DNA of 11,756 bases from Nitrospirota bacterium (lineage in GTDB: Bacteria; Nitrospirota; Nitrospiria; Nitrospirales; NS-4), in assembly GCA_005877565.1 (NCBI GenBank), contig VBOK01000109.1:1-11756 (forward strand). The letters run 5' to 3'. The stretch's first letter is position 1. Every line of letters begins with the position of its first letter. A program made the position numbers and the translations under genes. The notes under the pieces were generated by a model that saw only the letters and a list, made by a program, of their open reading frames with translations, had not been told where the DNA came from and did no database searches. This document shows positions 1 through 5,966 of this stretch, piece by piece.

Positions 1-50
1 TCAGCCGCGCTGAATTTTGTGCCGGCCCCAGCCCGCTAATGGAGGCAACC

Positions 51-608
51 ATGATGAGAGAAGGGTTTTCTTTTCGCAACGACGTGCTTTGGCCTCGCAC
101 CTTTATCATCTCGCTCGCCCTGGTGCTCGGATTCGCGCATGTCGTGGCCGCGGCAGAGGAGTTGCCCCGTGAAGCGACGTTGCCGCTCGCGCTGGCGAAT
201 AAGGCTGCGGCTGCCGCGCAGGAGAAGTGCAAGCAGGATGGCTATCGCGTGAGCGTGGCGATAGTGGACCGGGCAGGAGTGCTCAAGGTGCTGATGAGGG
301 GGGACGGGGCGGGCCCGCACACGACAAACAGCAGCAGCAAGAAGGCCTACACCGCCGCCAGCCTGCGTCGGCCGACCAGTGAGATGGCTGAATTGGTCGC
401 CAAGACGCCCGCTCTCCAGGGGCTGAGGGATATCGACGACAAAATCCTCATCCTTGGCGGTGGCCTGCCGATCGAGATCGGAGGCGAGGTCGTCGGCGCG
501 ATCGGGGTCGGTGGCGCCCCCGGCGGTCATCTGGACGAGGCCTGCGCCCAAGCCGGGCTGGACAGCATCGGCGCGGTCCCCAAGGTGGCCCCGCCTGCAG
601 GGAAATGA
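51..608 (+). CDS. Secreted GlcG/HbpS (DUF336) family protein
   Basis: This is a 185-residue protein of the GlcG/HbpS-like family, small alpha/beta proteins of which some bind haem or sense redox state; the exact role here is unknown. ATG at 51 is chosen over the in-frame ATG at 39 because GGAGG at 41-45 sits 5 bases before it; a second ATG follows at 54. The N-terminus has a basic residue (R16), a hydrophobic run at about 17-32 and an Ala-rich cleavage region near 33-35, so export to the periplasm is likely. The domain covers about residues 40-178. It shows the family pattern VAIVDRAGVL, then SSKKAYTAASLRRPT, then LPIEIGGEVVGAIGVGG and a C-terminal HLDEACAQAGLDSI. It stands alone, with no partner gene in the window. 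Family assignment is confident; ligand and function are not established. Confidence 0.85.
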   Translation: MMREGFSFRNDVLWPRTFIISLALVLGFAHVVAAAEELPREATLPLALANKAAAAAQEKCKQDGYRVSVAIVDRAGVLKVLMRGDGAGPHTTNSSSKKAYTAASLRRPTSEMAELVAKTPALQGLRDIDDKILILGGGLPIEIGGEVVGAIGVGGAPGGHLDEACAQAGLDSIGAVPKVAPPAGK

Positions 609-667
609 CGCACCCGCTCAGTCACTGACGCGGGGTCCTGTCGCCGAGCTGCCCGTTTTGTTTCTTC

Positions 668-725
668 GTAGGGGCAACCCTGCGTGGTTGCCCTCTCCTG
701 GGCGGACACGCAGGTCCGCCCCTAC
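668..725. repeat. Cloverleaf-like palindromic repeat
   Basis: A 58-base element has terminal inverted repeats GTAGGGGC (668-675) and GCCCCTAC (718-725). Inside are two more hairpins: GGCAACC (673-679) with GGTTGCC (686-692), and GGGCGGAC (700-707) with GTCCGCCC (714-721). The arms overlap, so alternative folds, including a three-armed cloverleaf, are possible. It resembles short interspersed palindromes found in many environmental bacterial genomes; that resemblance is from memory. It lies in the gap between the GlcG-like gene and vapBC. Confidence 0.7.
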
Positions 726-780
726 AGATCCGGCCCCCTCGGCGCCACCCGCTCCTGCCGCATCCTTAATCCGGTCACGC

Positions 781-795
781 TGAGCCTGTCGAAGG
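781..795. repeat. REP-like word TGAGCCTGTCGAAGG
   Basis: This 15-base word matches a sequence often seen in intergenic repeats of many bacteria (reverse complement CCTTCGACAGGCTCA). Only one copy is in the window, so calling it a repeat rests on general knowledge. It lies just upstream of the vapBC promoter. The rest of the 609-838 gap shows no gene. Confidence 0.4.
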
Positions 796-812
796 GTCTC
801 TCGAGTCCTGCC

Positions 813-853
813 ATTGACATATATCCAAAACTTGGGTATTGATATATATCAAT
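813..853 (+). promoter_or_regulatory. vapBC promoter with two operator-like sites
   Basis: A promoter TTGACA (814-819), 17 bases, TATTGA (837-842) precedes vapB. The perfect 16-base palindrome ATTGATATATATCAAT (838-853) covers the -10 box. A second site, ATTGACATATATCCAA (813-828), matches it at 13 of 16 positions and covers the -35 box. Site starts are 25 bases apart. This fits autorepression by a VapB-VapC complex binding two operators, the usual regulation of VapBC pairs. Binding itself is inferred. Confidence 0.75.
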
Positions 854-865
854 CAGGAGGCTCCC

Positions 866-1075
866 ATGAAGACCCTTGTCGACATTGATGATGCTCTTCT
901 CAAGAAGGCCATGACCTTGGCCGACACGCCGACCAAGAAAGAAACGATTCGTCGCGCGTTGGAAGAGTTGATCCGGGCGGGAAACCGTCAGTCGCTCAAA
1001 GCCTTGGCCGGAAGCGGGGTGGTTGATATGACCGTGTCCGAGTTGCGCCGAGCCCGCCGTCGCGGCACCCGGTGA
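866..1075 (+). CDS. vapB: VapB-type antitoxin
   Basis: This 69-residue protein is the antitoxin of a type II toxin-antitoxin pair; it should neutralise the VapC nuclease downstream and bind its own promoter. The start at 866 is set by AGGAGG at 855-860 with 5-base spacing; a further in-frame start at 839 would fall inside the operator and lacks such a site. The N-terminal part MKTLVDIDDALL, followed by TPTKKETIRRALEELIRAG, is the ribbon-helix-helix-like pattern typical of VapB proteins that carry the phrase T-K-K-E. The C-terminal tail (about residues 38-69), with DMTVSELRRARRR, is probably the toxin-binding part. The stop codon overlaps the vapC GTG start by four bases (GTGA), implying translational coupling. 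Confidence 0.87.
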   Translation: MKTLVDIDDALLKKAMTLADTPTKKETIRRALEELIRAGNRQSLKALAGSGVVDMTVSELRRARRRGTR

Positions 1076-1494
1076 GAACCCTGCGCGGTCAGACAAATCC
1101 GGTTCTGGTGGACACGAGTGCTTGGATCTGTTTCTTTGCGAAGAGCGGCTATGTGGCGGTCAAGGCAGGTCTGAAGAACCTGCTCGATAGCGATCAAGTC
1201 GCCACCGCTGGTCCTATTGCGCTCGAATTATTACAGGGTTGCCGGTCAAGCGAAGAGCAGGCCGCACTTGAGGAGAAGCTGAAATCGCTGCACTGGCTCT
1301 CGACGCAAGATCAGCATTGGTACACGGCTGGCAGGTTGGCTTTTGCGTTGCGACGCAAGGGGGTCACGGTGAGCGCCATCGATGTTCTGATTGCGACTCT
1401 TGCTGCGGACTATGGTTGCGCGCTTCTTCAGCGGGACAGCGACTTTGGCCTGATAGCCCAGAACACAGACCTGCGCTTGGTTGAAGTCAAATAG
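1072..1494 (+). CDS. vapC: VapC-type PIN-domain ribonuclease toxin
   Basis: This 140-residue single-domain PIN protein is the toxin partner of VapB. VapC enzymes are Mg2+-dependent endoribonucleases that cut tRNA or rRNA; the target here cannot be read from sequence. Likely acidic active-site residues are all visible: D14 in VLVDTSAWI, E52 in IALELLQG, D104 in AIDVLIA, and D122/D124 in LLQRDSDFGLI. The start is the GTG at 1072, overlapping the vapB stop. The length is normal and nothing suggests inactivation. It ends 27 bases before the stop of a convergent minus-strand gene, with no clear terminator hairpin between them. Confidence 0.88.
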   Translation: MRTLRGQTNPVLVDTSAWICFFAKSGYVAVKAGLKNLLDSDQVATAGPIALELLQGCRSSEEQAALEEKLKSLHWLSTQDQHWYTAGRLAFALRRKGVTVSAIDVLIATLAADYGCALLQRDSDFGLIAQNTDLRLVEVK

Positions 1495-1521
1495 GGGGAA
1501 AGTAGCCTGCTCCTATTGCAT

Positions 1522-1821
1522 TCACTTCAGAAAGACAACTCCCAGCGCGATCAGCGCCAGCACGAGCGCGAAGAGCGCGGTCCACGTGGTCCACGCCACA
1601 ACCTTCTCCAGTGTCACGATCTGATTAGTCAGCTGCTCGATGAGCTGCAACTGCGCGGCGATACGCTGTTCCAACTCTTGTAGGCGCAGGGCTGTGTCAT
1701 CGACCTGCATCTTCTCCCGCTGCTGTTCTTTCTTCAGCGTCTTGACGGTGGCAATGATTTCTGGGACCGTCGGTACGACGAATCTGAGCAGGGCACCAAT
1801 GAGTTTCCAAGGCACAGGCAT
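1522..1821 (-). CDS. Small coiled-coil protein with C-terminal membrane anchor
   Basis: This is an unrecognised 99-residue protein. Residues 1-25 are partly hydrophobic (WKLIGALLRFVVPTVPEII). Residues about 28-73 form a charged, Gln/Leu-rich stretch with heptad-like spacing (LQELEQRIAAQLQLIEQL), likely a coiled coil. Residues 75-98 form a hydrophobic segment (FALVLALIALGVVFL) that ends the protein, so it may be tail-anchored with the coiled coil in the cytoplasm. It lies 21 bases after the stop of the CCA-adding enzyme on the same strand and is probably co-transcribed with it. No strong Shine-Dalgarno is seen. The topology and same-strand position support a real gene, but the function is unknown. 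Confidence 0.6.
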   Translation of the reverse strand: MPVPWKLIGALLRFVVPTVPEIIATVKTLKKEQQREKMQVDDTALRLQELEQRIAAQLQLIEQLTNQIVTLEKVVAWTTWTALFALVLALIALGVVFLK

Positions 1822-1842
1822 GGCAGACTCGCCTAAACTGCG

Positions 1843-3150
1843 TCACACCTTCGCGAGCTTCTTCACCAACTCCCGCTCGTCGGCTCTGGTTTTCACTTCG
1901 CCGTCCAGGCGCGCCTCGAGCAGGCGATCCAGGATCTTCTTGTAGATCGGTCCGGGCTTGAGACCCAAGGCTTTCAAGTCGGCCCCATTGAGCGATGGCC
2001 GCACATGCTGCTGGGTGGTCACGTAGGCCGAGACCAGACGCGCGATATCCGTGGACCTGGCCTTGGCGACGAGCAGGACGAGTCCTTCATCCGGCAGGTC
2101 GGCCAGGGTGCGATACGTTTCCGAAGGTTGGGGGGACCGTTGCCGGGCCAGGGAGCGCAGGGCCGGCGCCACGTGCTTCTTGGCCAGACTGATCTTGTTC
2201 GCCTGATCCCCCGGGAGCGCCAATTGCTTCACCACTGCGTGAGTGGCTGACGCACTCAGCTCGTCCATGAGGCCTATGAAGTAGACCAGCGCTCGATCGA
2301 GCGGGCGTCTCGGGAACCGCTTCGTCCACCAGGCGAGGGATTTCCCAAGATCCGACAGGAGACCTGTGAGATGAGCGGTCAAAGCCAAGCCGGTGTGGAG
2401 AAAGCGTAGGAGGTCGCACTCGGCCATACGCCGGACCGCACGGGCGGGGGCCTGCTCCGACAGCAAGCGCATGACCTCATTGCGCAAGCGTGGGCCGGAG
2501 AGCCGGCGGACGAGATCGGACGCAGCGGCTTTCTTGAGCAAGGTCAACGTGTGTGTCTCGATGCGGAAGCCGAACCGCTGCTCAAAGCGGATGGCTCGAA
2601 ACACACGGGTCGGGTCGTCAACGAAGCTGCGGGCATGGAGGACGCGAATGATCTTGGCGCTGAGGTCGTGTCGGCCTCCGTAGAAGTCAACCAACTCCCC
2701 GAAGGGGGTCGCGTTCAAGCGGAGGGCCAGCGCGTTGATCGTGAAGTCCCGGCGGTAGAGATCGTCCTTGATCGAACTCGGTTCGACTGTGGGCAGGGCG
2801 GTGGGGTGAGCGTAGGATTCGCACCGGGCGGTCGCCACGTCCAGCTTGAAGCCGTCCGGGAAAACAACGAGAGCTGTGGCAAACCGGTCGAAAACTTTCA
2901 CGCCGGCTCCGTACCGGTCGGCCAAGCGCCGCGCGAAGGCCATGCCGTCGCCCTCCACGGCGATGTCCACGTCCAAGTTTGTATACCCCAGCAGGAGGTC
3001 CCGGACCAGACCGCCGACCAGATACGCCGACACACCACCGGCATCGGCCAGCCGGCCTATCTCTTGGAGCCGATTGAAGATTTTTGCCGACAGGCGACGG
3101 CGCATGAGGGCGCGCAGAGTGTGACGGTCTTGCGAGATGACTGGCTTCAT
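1843..3150 (-). CDS. cca: CCA tRNA nucleotidyltransferase (class II)
   Basis: This 435-residue enzyme adds or repairs the 3' CCA end of tRNAs from CTP and ATP. The head domain shows YLVGGLVRDLLLG (43-55), the metal-binding pair D60 and D62 in NLDVDIAVEGD, the RRDFTINALA motif, and DDPTRVFRAIRFEQRFGF, all hallmarks of class II nucleotidyltransferases. The spacing after the DxD favours CCA-adding enzymes over poly(A) polymerase I. Whether it adds CCA, only CC or only A cannot be told. The frame is open to an ATG at 3213, but the ATG at 3150 (start of MKPVISQDR) is preferred: a -10 box TACAAT lies just 9 bases upstream, and the earlier start would run through the divergent peroxiredoxin promoter. 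No Shine-Dalgarno is present, suggesting leaderless translation. Confidence 0.88.
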   Translation of the reverse strand: MKPVISQDRHTLRALMRRRLSAKIFNRLQEIGRLADAGGVSAYLVGGLVRDLLLGYTNLDVDIAVEGDGMAFARRLADRYGAGVKVFDRFATALVVFPDGFKLDVATARCESYAHPTALPTVEPSSIKDDLYRRDFTINALALRLNATPFGELVDFYGGRHDLSAKIIRVLHARSFVDDPTRVFRAIRFEQRFGFRIETHTLTLLKKAAASDLVRRLSGPRLRNEVMRLLSEQAPARAVRRMAECDLLRFLHTGLALTAHLTGLLSDLGKSLAWWTKRFPRRPLDRALVYFIGLMDELSASATHAVVKQLALPGDQANKISLAKKHVAPALRSLARQRSPQPSETYRTLADLPDEGLVLLVAKARSTDIARLVSAYVTTQQHVRPSLNGADLKALGLKPGPIYKKILDRLLEARLDGEVKTRADERELVKKLAKV

Positions 3151-3159
3151 CGTCACCGG

Positions 3160-3189
3160 ATTGTAACAGGACCGGGTAAAAGGTGCGAA
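3160..3189 (-). promoter_or_regulatory. Promoter of cca, probably leaderless
   Basis: Read on the minus strand, TTCGCA (3189-3184), an 18-base spacer and TACAAT (3165-3160) form a sigma70-type promoter. The ATG follows the -10 box after only 9 bases (CCGGTGACG), so transcription would start about 1-3 bases before the start codon. The arrangement matches the promoter at 4685-4714 closely. Confidence 0.55.
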
Positions 3190-3206
3190 GAAAGACGGTG
3201 ATTCGG

Positions 3207-3237
3207 TTGACAATCGTGCGATTGGGGGCTAGATAAT
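3207..3237 (+). promoter_or_regulatory. Promoter of the peroxiredoxin gene
   Basis: TTGACA (3207-3212), then 17 bases, then TAGATA (3230-3235), extending to TAGATAAT. The -35 is a perfect consensus. Transcription would begin near 3242, giving a leader of about 45 bases that ends with AAAGGAGG. No operator-like symmetry stands out. Confidence 0.65.
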
Positions 3238-3287
3238 GGGGCGGCTGCCATCATCCTTTTTTAGACTCTTCTGAAAGGAGGTTCTCT

Positions 3288-3923
3288 ATGGCACTGCGAT
3301 TGGGAGACGAAGCGCCGAACTTCACGGCGGATACGACCGAGGGCAAGATCAATTTCCACGAATGGCTGGGCAATGGCTGGGGCATCCTGTTCTCGCACCC
3401 CAAGGACTTCACGCCGGTGTGCACGACCGAACTGGGGTATGTGGCGCGGGTCAAAGGCGAGTTCGAGAAGCGCGGCGTCAAAGTGATCGCGATCAGCGTG
3501 GATCCTCTGGAGTCGCACAAGGGGTGGACCAAAGACATCAATGAGACTCAACACTGCACGGTGAATTTTCCGTTGATCGCCGACCCTGAGAAAAAGACCG
3601 CCATGCTGTATGACATGATCCATCCCAATGCCGCGGACAACATGACAGTCCGGTCGGTGTTCGTCATCGGCCCCGACAAGAAGATCAAGCTCATGATCAC
3701 CTATCCGGCCTCCTGCGGCCGAAACTTCGACGAGCTGTTGCGTGTGGTCGATTCCTTGCAGCTCACGGCTAAGTACAAGGTGGCGACGCCGGTCAACTGG
3801 AAGGATGGACAGGACTGCATCGTCGTCCCGGCGGTGAGCGACGATGACGCCAAGAAACTCTTTCCCAAGGGCTTCAGGGCGGTCAAACCCTACCTGCGCT
3901 ACACGCCCCAGCCGAACAAGTAA
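3288..3923 (+). CDS. 1-Cys peroxiredoxin (Prx6/AhpC-TSA family)
   Basis: This 211-residue thiol peroxidase should reduce hydrogen peroxide and organic hydroperoxides in the cytoplasm. The peroxidatic cysteine is C45 in DFTPVCTTE. The supporting arginine is probably R122 in TVRSVFVIGPDKK. The C-terminal region runs SCGRNFDELLRVVDSLQLT, then KVATPVNWKDGQDCIV, then KKLFPKGF and YLRYTPQP, which is the extended Prx6 pattern and the usual length. Three other cysteines (C90, C143 and one in DGQDCIV) are present, but no typical 2-Cys resolving motif is seen. The start at 3288 follows AAAGGAGG (3274-3281) at 6-base spacing, a strong ribosome site. It has its own promoter and a clear terminator, so it is likely monocistronic and well expressed. 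Confidence 0.95.
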   Translation: MALRLGDEAPNFTADTTEGKINFHEWLGNGWGILFSHPKDFTPVCTTELGYVARVKGEFEKRGVKVIAISVDPLESHKGWTKDINETQHCTVNFPLIADPEKKTAMLYDMIHPNAADNMTVRSVFVIGPDKKIKLMITYPASCGRNFDELLRVVDSLQLTAKYKVATPVNWKDGQDCIVVPAVSDDDAKKLFPKGFRAVKPYLRYTPQPNK

Positions 3924-3934
3924 CCCGATCGACT

Positions 3935-4675
3935 TCAAGGGGACGGAGTCGGCGCCGTCCCCTTTTTCATTTTGCGATAAAGAATCGGCGAGAGGGCCAG
4001 CAGGCCCAGCAAGGTGAACGCCAGGAGCACCGGGGGCGAGGCGATCTCCCTGAGTGAATTGATCATTCCGAGTTGCCGGCCAGCGTAAGCGTACACGAAG
4101 CTGCCCGGCAGGGTGCCGATCGCGGTTGCGGCAATGTAGGTTCCGACATTGATCCGGGTGAGTCCGGAGACGAGGTTCACCAGAAAGAACGGAAAGGCCG
4201 GGATGAGCCGCAACGTCATCAGATAGCTGAAGGCATTCCGCGCGAAGCCTTGCTGGAGCGGTTCCAGCCGGTCCCCGAACTTCCGCTCTACCCAATCCTT
4301 TAACAAGTAACGTGCGGCCAGAAAGGCCAACGTTGCCCCCGCTGTCGCCGCCACGTTGACGTACAGCGTGCCGACCACGCTCCCGAACAGGAAGCCGCCG
4401 ACGAGGGTCAGCGCCGCCGCGCCCGGCAGCGAGAGGGCTGTCTGCAGGCAATAGACGCCGATGAACAGGAGAACTGCGGTCGGGTAGTGGTCCTCGACGT
4501 ATGCGAGCAGACGGTCGCGGTTACCTTTGAGGTTCTGCAGGCTCAGGTATTGCGCCAGGTCGAAATAGAAGAAGGCCCCGACCGCGATCGCGAAGACCGC
4601 GGCGAGGATGATCTTCCCGGTCGGCGAGGAAGCGGGTGGGGCATCTGCCGGCGTGAACGCTTGTGGATCGGACAT
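3935..4675 (-). CDS. TVP38/TMEM64 (DedA-like, VTT domain) membrane protein
   Basis: This 246-residue inner-membrane protein has a VTT/SNARE-associated domain, a family related to DedA and linked to membrane lipid handling; the substrate is not known. A short polar N-terminus is followed by a membrane segment (IILAAVFAIAVGAFFYF), then several hydrophobic stretches. Family features include SLPGAAALTLVGGFLFGSVVG in the core, RLIPAFPFFLVNLVSGLT, then YIAATAIGTLPGSFVYAYAG, and a last helix PPVLLAFTLLGLLALSPILY. The frame is open to an ATG at 4714, but ATG at 4675 (start of MSDPQAF) is chosen because a consensus TATAAT lies 9 bases upstream; the earlier start would include the promoter. No Shine-Dalgarno is seen. 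The C-terminal codons overlap the peroxiredoxin terminator. Confidence 0.88.
   Translation of the reverse strand: MSDPQAFTPADAPPASSPTGKIILAAVFAIAVGAFFYFDLAQYLSLQNLKGNRDRLLAYVEDHYPTAVLLFIGVYCLQTALSLPGAAALTLVGGFLFGSVVGTLYVNVAATAGATLAFLAARYLLKDWVERKFGDRLEPLQQGFARNAFSYLMTLRLIPAFPFFLVNLVSGLTRINVGTYIAATAIGTLPGSFVYAYAGRQLGMINSLREIASPPVLLAFTLLGLLALSPILYRKMKKGTAPTPSP
3939..3967 (+). terminator. Rho-independent terminator after the peroxiredoxin gene
   Basis: An 8-base perfect stem GGGGACGG (3939-3946) / CCGTCCCC (3955-3962) with an 8-base loop is followed by TTTTT (3963-3967). It begins 15 bases after the peroxiredoxin stop. It also lies inside the last codons of the convergent minus-strand gene. Confidence 0.85.
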
Positions 4676-4684
4676 CGTCGTCGG

Positions 4685-4714
4685 ATTATACCGCCACCGC
4701 ATCTCTTGTCCCAA
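4685..4714 (-). promoter_or_regulatory. Promoter of the TVP38-like gene, probably leaderless
   Basis: On the minus strand TTGGGA (4714-4709), 18 bases, then a perfect TATAAT (4690-4685). The ATG follows after 9 bases (CCGACGACG), so the mRNA would start at or within a few bases of the start codon. The upstream edge meets a 12-base palindrome AAGGAATTCCTT (4713-4724) in the divergent gap before xerD. Confidence 0.6.
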
Positions 4715-4756
4715 GGAATTCCTTAAGGTAGGCTTGCTGGGTCAGAGGAGGCGCGC

Positions 4757-5680
4757 GTGAGCGAGGCGCAGTGGATCGACCGCTACCTGACCGGGCTGCT
4801 CTCGGAGCGGGGGCTCTCCGCGAACACGGTCGAGGGGTATCGGCGCGATCTCGCCAAGCTGCAGGCGTTCCTCCGGATGCAGGGGCGCGAGACCCCGGTA
4901 GCGCTGTCCCGCGCGGATGTCCCTCGGCTGCTGGAGTTCTTGCGGAGTCAGGGACTGGCCCCTCCCTCGGTCGCGCGGTGCCTGGCTGCGTGCCGTGGAT
5001 TCTACCGGTTTCTCCTCCGCGAGGGCCCTCTCCGCCAGGATCCTTTCCTGGACGTCACCGTGCCCAAGGGGTCGCGACGGCTTCCCAAGGCACTGAGCGT
5101 CGCCGAGGTCCGGTGTTTGCTGGATGCCCCTGGCCGGGGGACAGATTTGAAATCTGTCCCCCGGGGCCGTCATCCGGAAGCCCTGCGCGATGACGCCATG
5201 CTCGAAGTCCTCTACGCAACTGGGCTCCGCGTCTCCGAACTTGTCAAACTGGATCTCGTGGCAGTCAATCTGTCGGCCGGCTTTCTCCGCGCCACTGGCA
5301 AGGGGGCCAAGCAGCGCGTGGTCCCCCTCGGGGCGGTGGCGATCCGCAAGCTGCGCCGCTATCTGGCCGCAGGGCGCCCCCATCTGCTCAAGAGCCGCAC
5401 CTCCAATCGTCTCTTTGTGACACGTTCCGGGCGTGGCCTGACACGGCAGGGGTTCTGGAAAAACCTGCGGCGCTATGCCCGGGACGCGCGCATCCAGCGC
5501 CCGATCTCTCCGCACATGTTGCGGCACTCATTCGCCACGCATCTCCTAGAGCGGGGGGCCGATCTGCGCGTGGTGCAGAGCTTGTTGGGGCACGCCAATA
5601 TCACGACGACCCAGATCTACACGCACGTGGAGCGGAAGCGTTTGAAGCTCCTTCACAAGCGTTACCATCCACGCGGGTAA
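4757..5680 (+). CDS. xerD: Tyrosine recombinase XerD with an in-frame palindrome insert
   Basis: This 307-residue site-specific recombinase should resolve chromosome dimers at dif with XerC. The N-terminal SAM-like DNA-binding domain covers about 1-105 and the catalytic domain about 112-302. All six catalytic residues are visible: R158 (ATGLRVSE), K182 (GKGAKQR), H253 and R256 (PHMLRHSF), H279 (LLGH) and Y288 (TTQIYTHV). The RGADLRVVQSLLGH segment and the end LLHKRYHPRG favour XerD over XerC. Compared with E. coli XerD (298 residues), numbering is shifted by 10 from R158, because about ten extra residues (TDLKSVPRG and flank, near 127-137) lie between the domains, encoded by a palindromic repeat. 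The start is GTG 4757 with GAGGAGG at 4745-4751, 5-base spacing. The catalytic core looks intact. Confidence 0.92.
   Translation: MSEAQWIDRYLTGLLSERGLSANTVEGYRRDLAKLQAFLRMQGRETPVALSRADVPRLLEFLRSQGLAPPSVARCLAACRGFYRFLLREGPLRQDPFLDVTVPKGSRRLPKALSVAEVRCLLDAPGRGTDLKSVPRGRHPEALRDDAMLEVLYATGLRVSELVKLDLVAVNLSAGFLRATGKGAKQRVVPLGAVAIRKLRRYLAAGRPHLLKSRTSNRLFVTRSGRGLTRQGFWKNLRRYARDARIQRPISPHMLRHSFATHLLERGADLRVVQSLLGHANITTTQIYTHVERKRLKLLHKRYHPRG
5134..5164. repeat. 31-base perfect palindrome inside xerD
   Basis: The arms CCGGGGGACAGATTT (5134-5148) and AAATCTGTCCCCCGG (5150-5164) are perfectly complementary around a single central G (5149). It encodes TDLKSVPRG and flanking residues in frame. It looks like a dispersed palindromic repeat inserted into a gene; only one copy is in this window. 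Confidence 0.8.
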
Positions 5681-5730
5681 TGCAGGCATGGAACACAGCA
5701 TGAAAGGCGATGGAACCGCCGAGTGTTTGG

Positions 5731-5759
5731 TTGACAGGACGCAGGTGACTTGCTAGTAT
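5731..5759 (+). promoter_or_regulatory. Promoter of the tRNA genes
   Basis: Perfect TTGACA (5731-5736), 17 bases, TAGTAT (5754-5759, 5 of 6). Transcription would begin near 5766, about 40 bases before tRNA-Val. Because no other promoter is seen before tolQ, readthrough from here may drive tolQ and tolR. Confidence 0.75.
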
Positions 5760-5804
5760 GCAAGTCGATTTCCGAATGATGTGGACTTATTGTTGCATCT
5801 GTCT

Positions 5805-5881
5805 GGGCGGATAGCTCAGTTGGTCAGAGCGCTGCCCTTACAAGGCAGAGGTCACAGGTTCGACCCCTGTTCCGCCTACCA
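5805..5881 (+). tRNA. tRNA-Val (anticodon UAC)
   Basis: A full 77-base tRNA. The acceptor stem GGGCGGA (5805-5811) pairs with TCCGCCT (5871-5877), with one G-U at the end. The D arm is GCTC...GAGC. The anticodon stem CTGCC/GGCAG encloses the loop CTTACAA, giving anticodon TAC, which reads GUA valine codons. The T arm ACAGG/CCTGT holds TTCGACC. Discriminator A5878 is followed by an encoded CCA (5879-5881). Confidence 0.97.
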
Positions 5882-5906
5882 CGTTTTCGCTACGATTTTA
5901 TTTTTT

Positions 5907-5966
5907 GGGGCCGTCGTTCAGCCTGGTTTAGGACGCCAGATTGTCAATCTGGAAGTCGCGGGTTCA
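5907..5966 (+). pseudogene. Truncated tRNA-Asp (anticodon GUC), 3' part missing
   Basis: The 5' three-quarters of a tRNA-Asp are intact: acceptor strand GGGGCCG (5907-5913), D arm GTTC...GGAC, anticodon stem CCAGA/TCTGG around TTGTCAA (anticodon GTC), variable region, and the T-stem strand GCGGG followed by TTCA. After 5966 the sequence turns into tolQ (TACTTGAG...) instead of completing the T loop, CCCGC strand and acceptor. With no partner for the acceptor or T stem and no CCA, it cannot fold into a working tRNA. Either a real deletion or an assembly error would explain it. A functional tRNA-Asp must exist elsewhere in the genome. Confidence 0.85.

Noticed and set aside
454..783. An open frame overlapping the GlcG-like gene and the palindromic repeat
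   Set aside because: It is a shifted-frame shadow of the GlcG-like gene that continues into repeat sequence, with no ribosome site or family pattern.
839..865. Earlier vapB start at 839
   Set aside because: It would place coding sequence inside the operator palindrome and promoter, and AGGAGG is well placed for 866.
3151..3213. Longer N-terminus for the CCA-adding enzyme
   Set aside because: The extra 21 residues cross its own -10 box and reach the divergent peroxiredoxin promoter, and resemble no family N-terminus.
3261..4451. A 396-codon minus-strand open frame
   Set aside because: It lies antisense to the peroxiredoxin gene and in another frame of the TVP38-like gene, both well recognised; its translation shows no family features and reflects GC-rich codon bias.
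4742..5527. A 261-codon minus-strand open frame opposite xerD
   Set aside because: It is the antisense shadow of xerD, whose catalytic motifs are all intact.
5681..5730. Terminator after xerD
   Set aside because: No stem with a following T-run is visible before the tRNA promoter.
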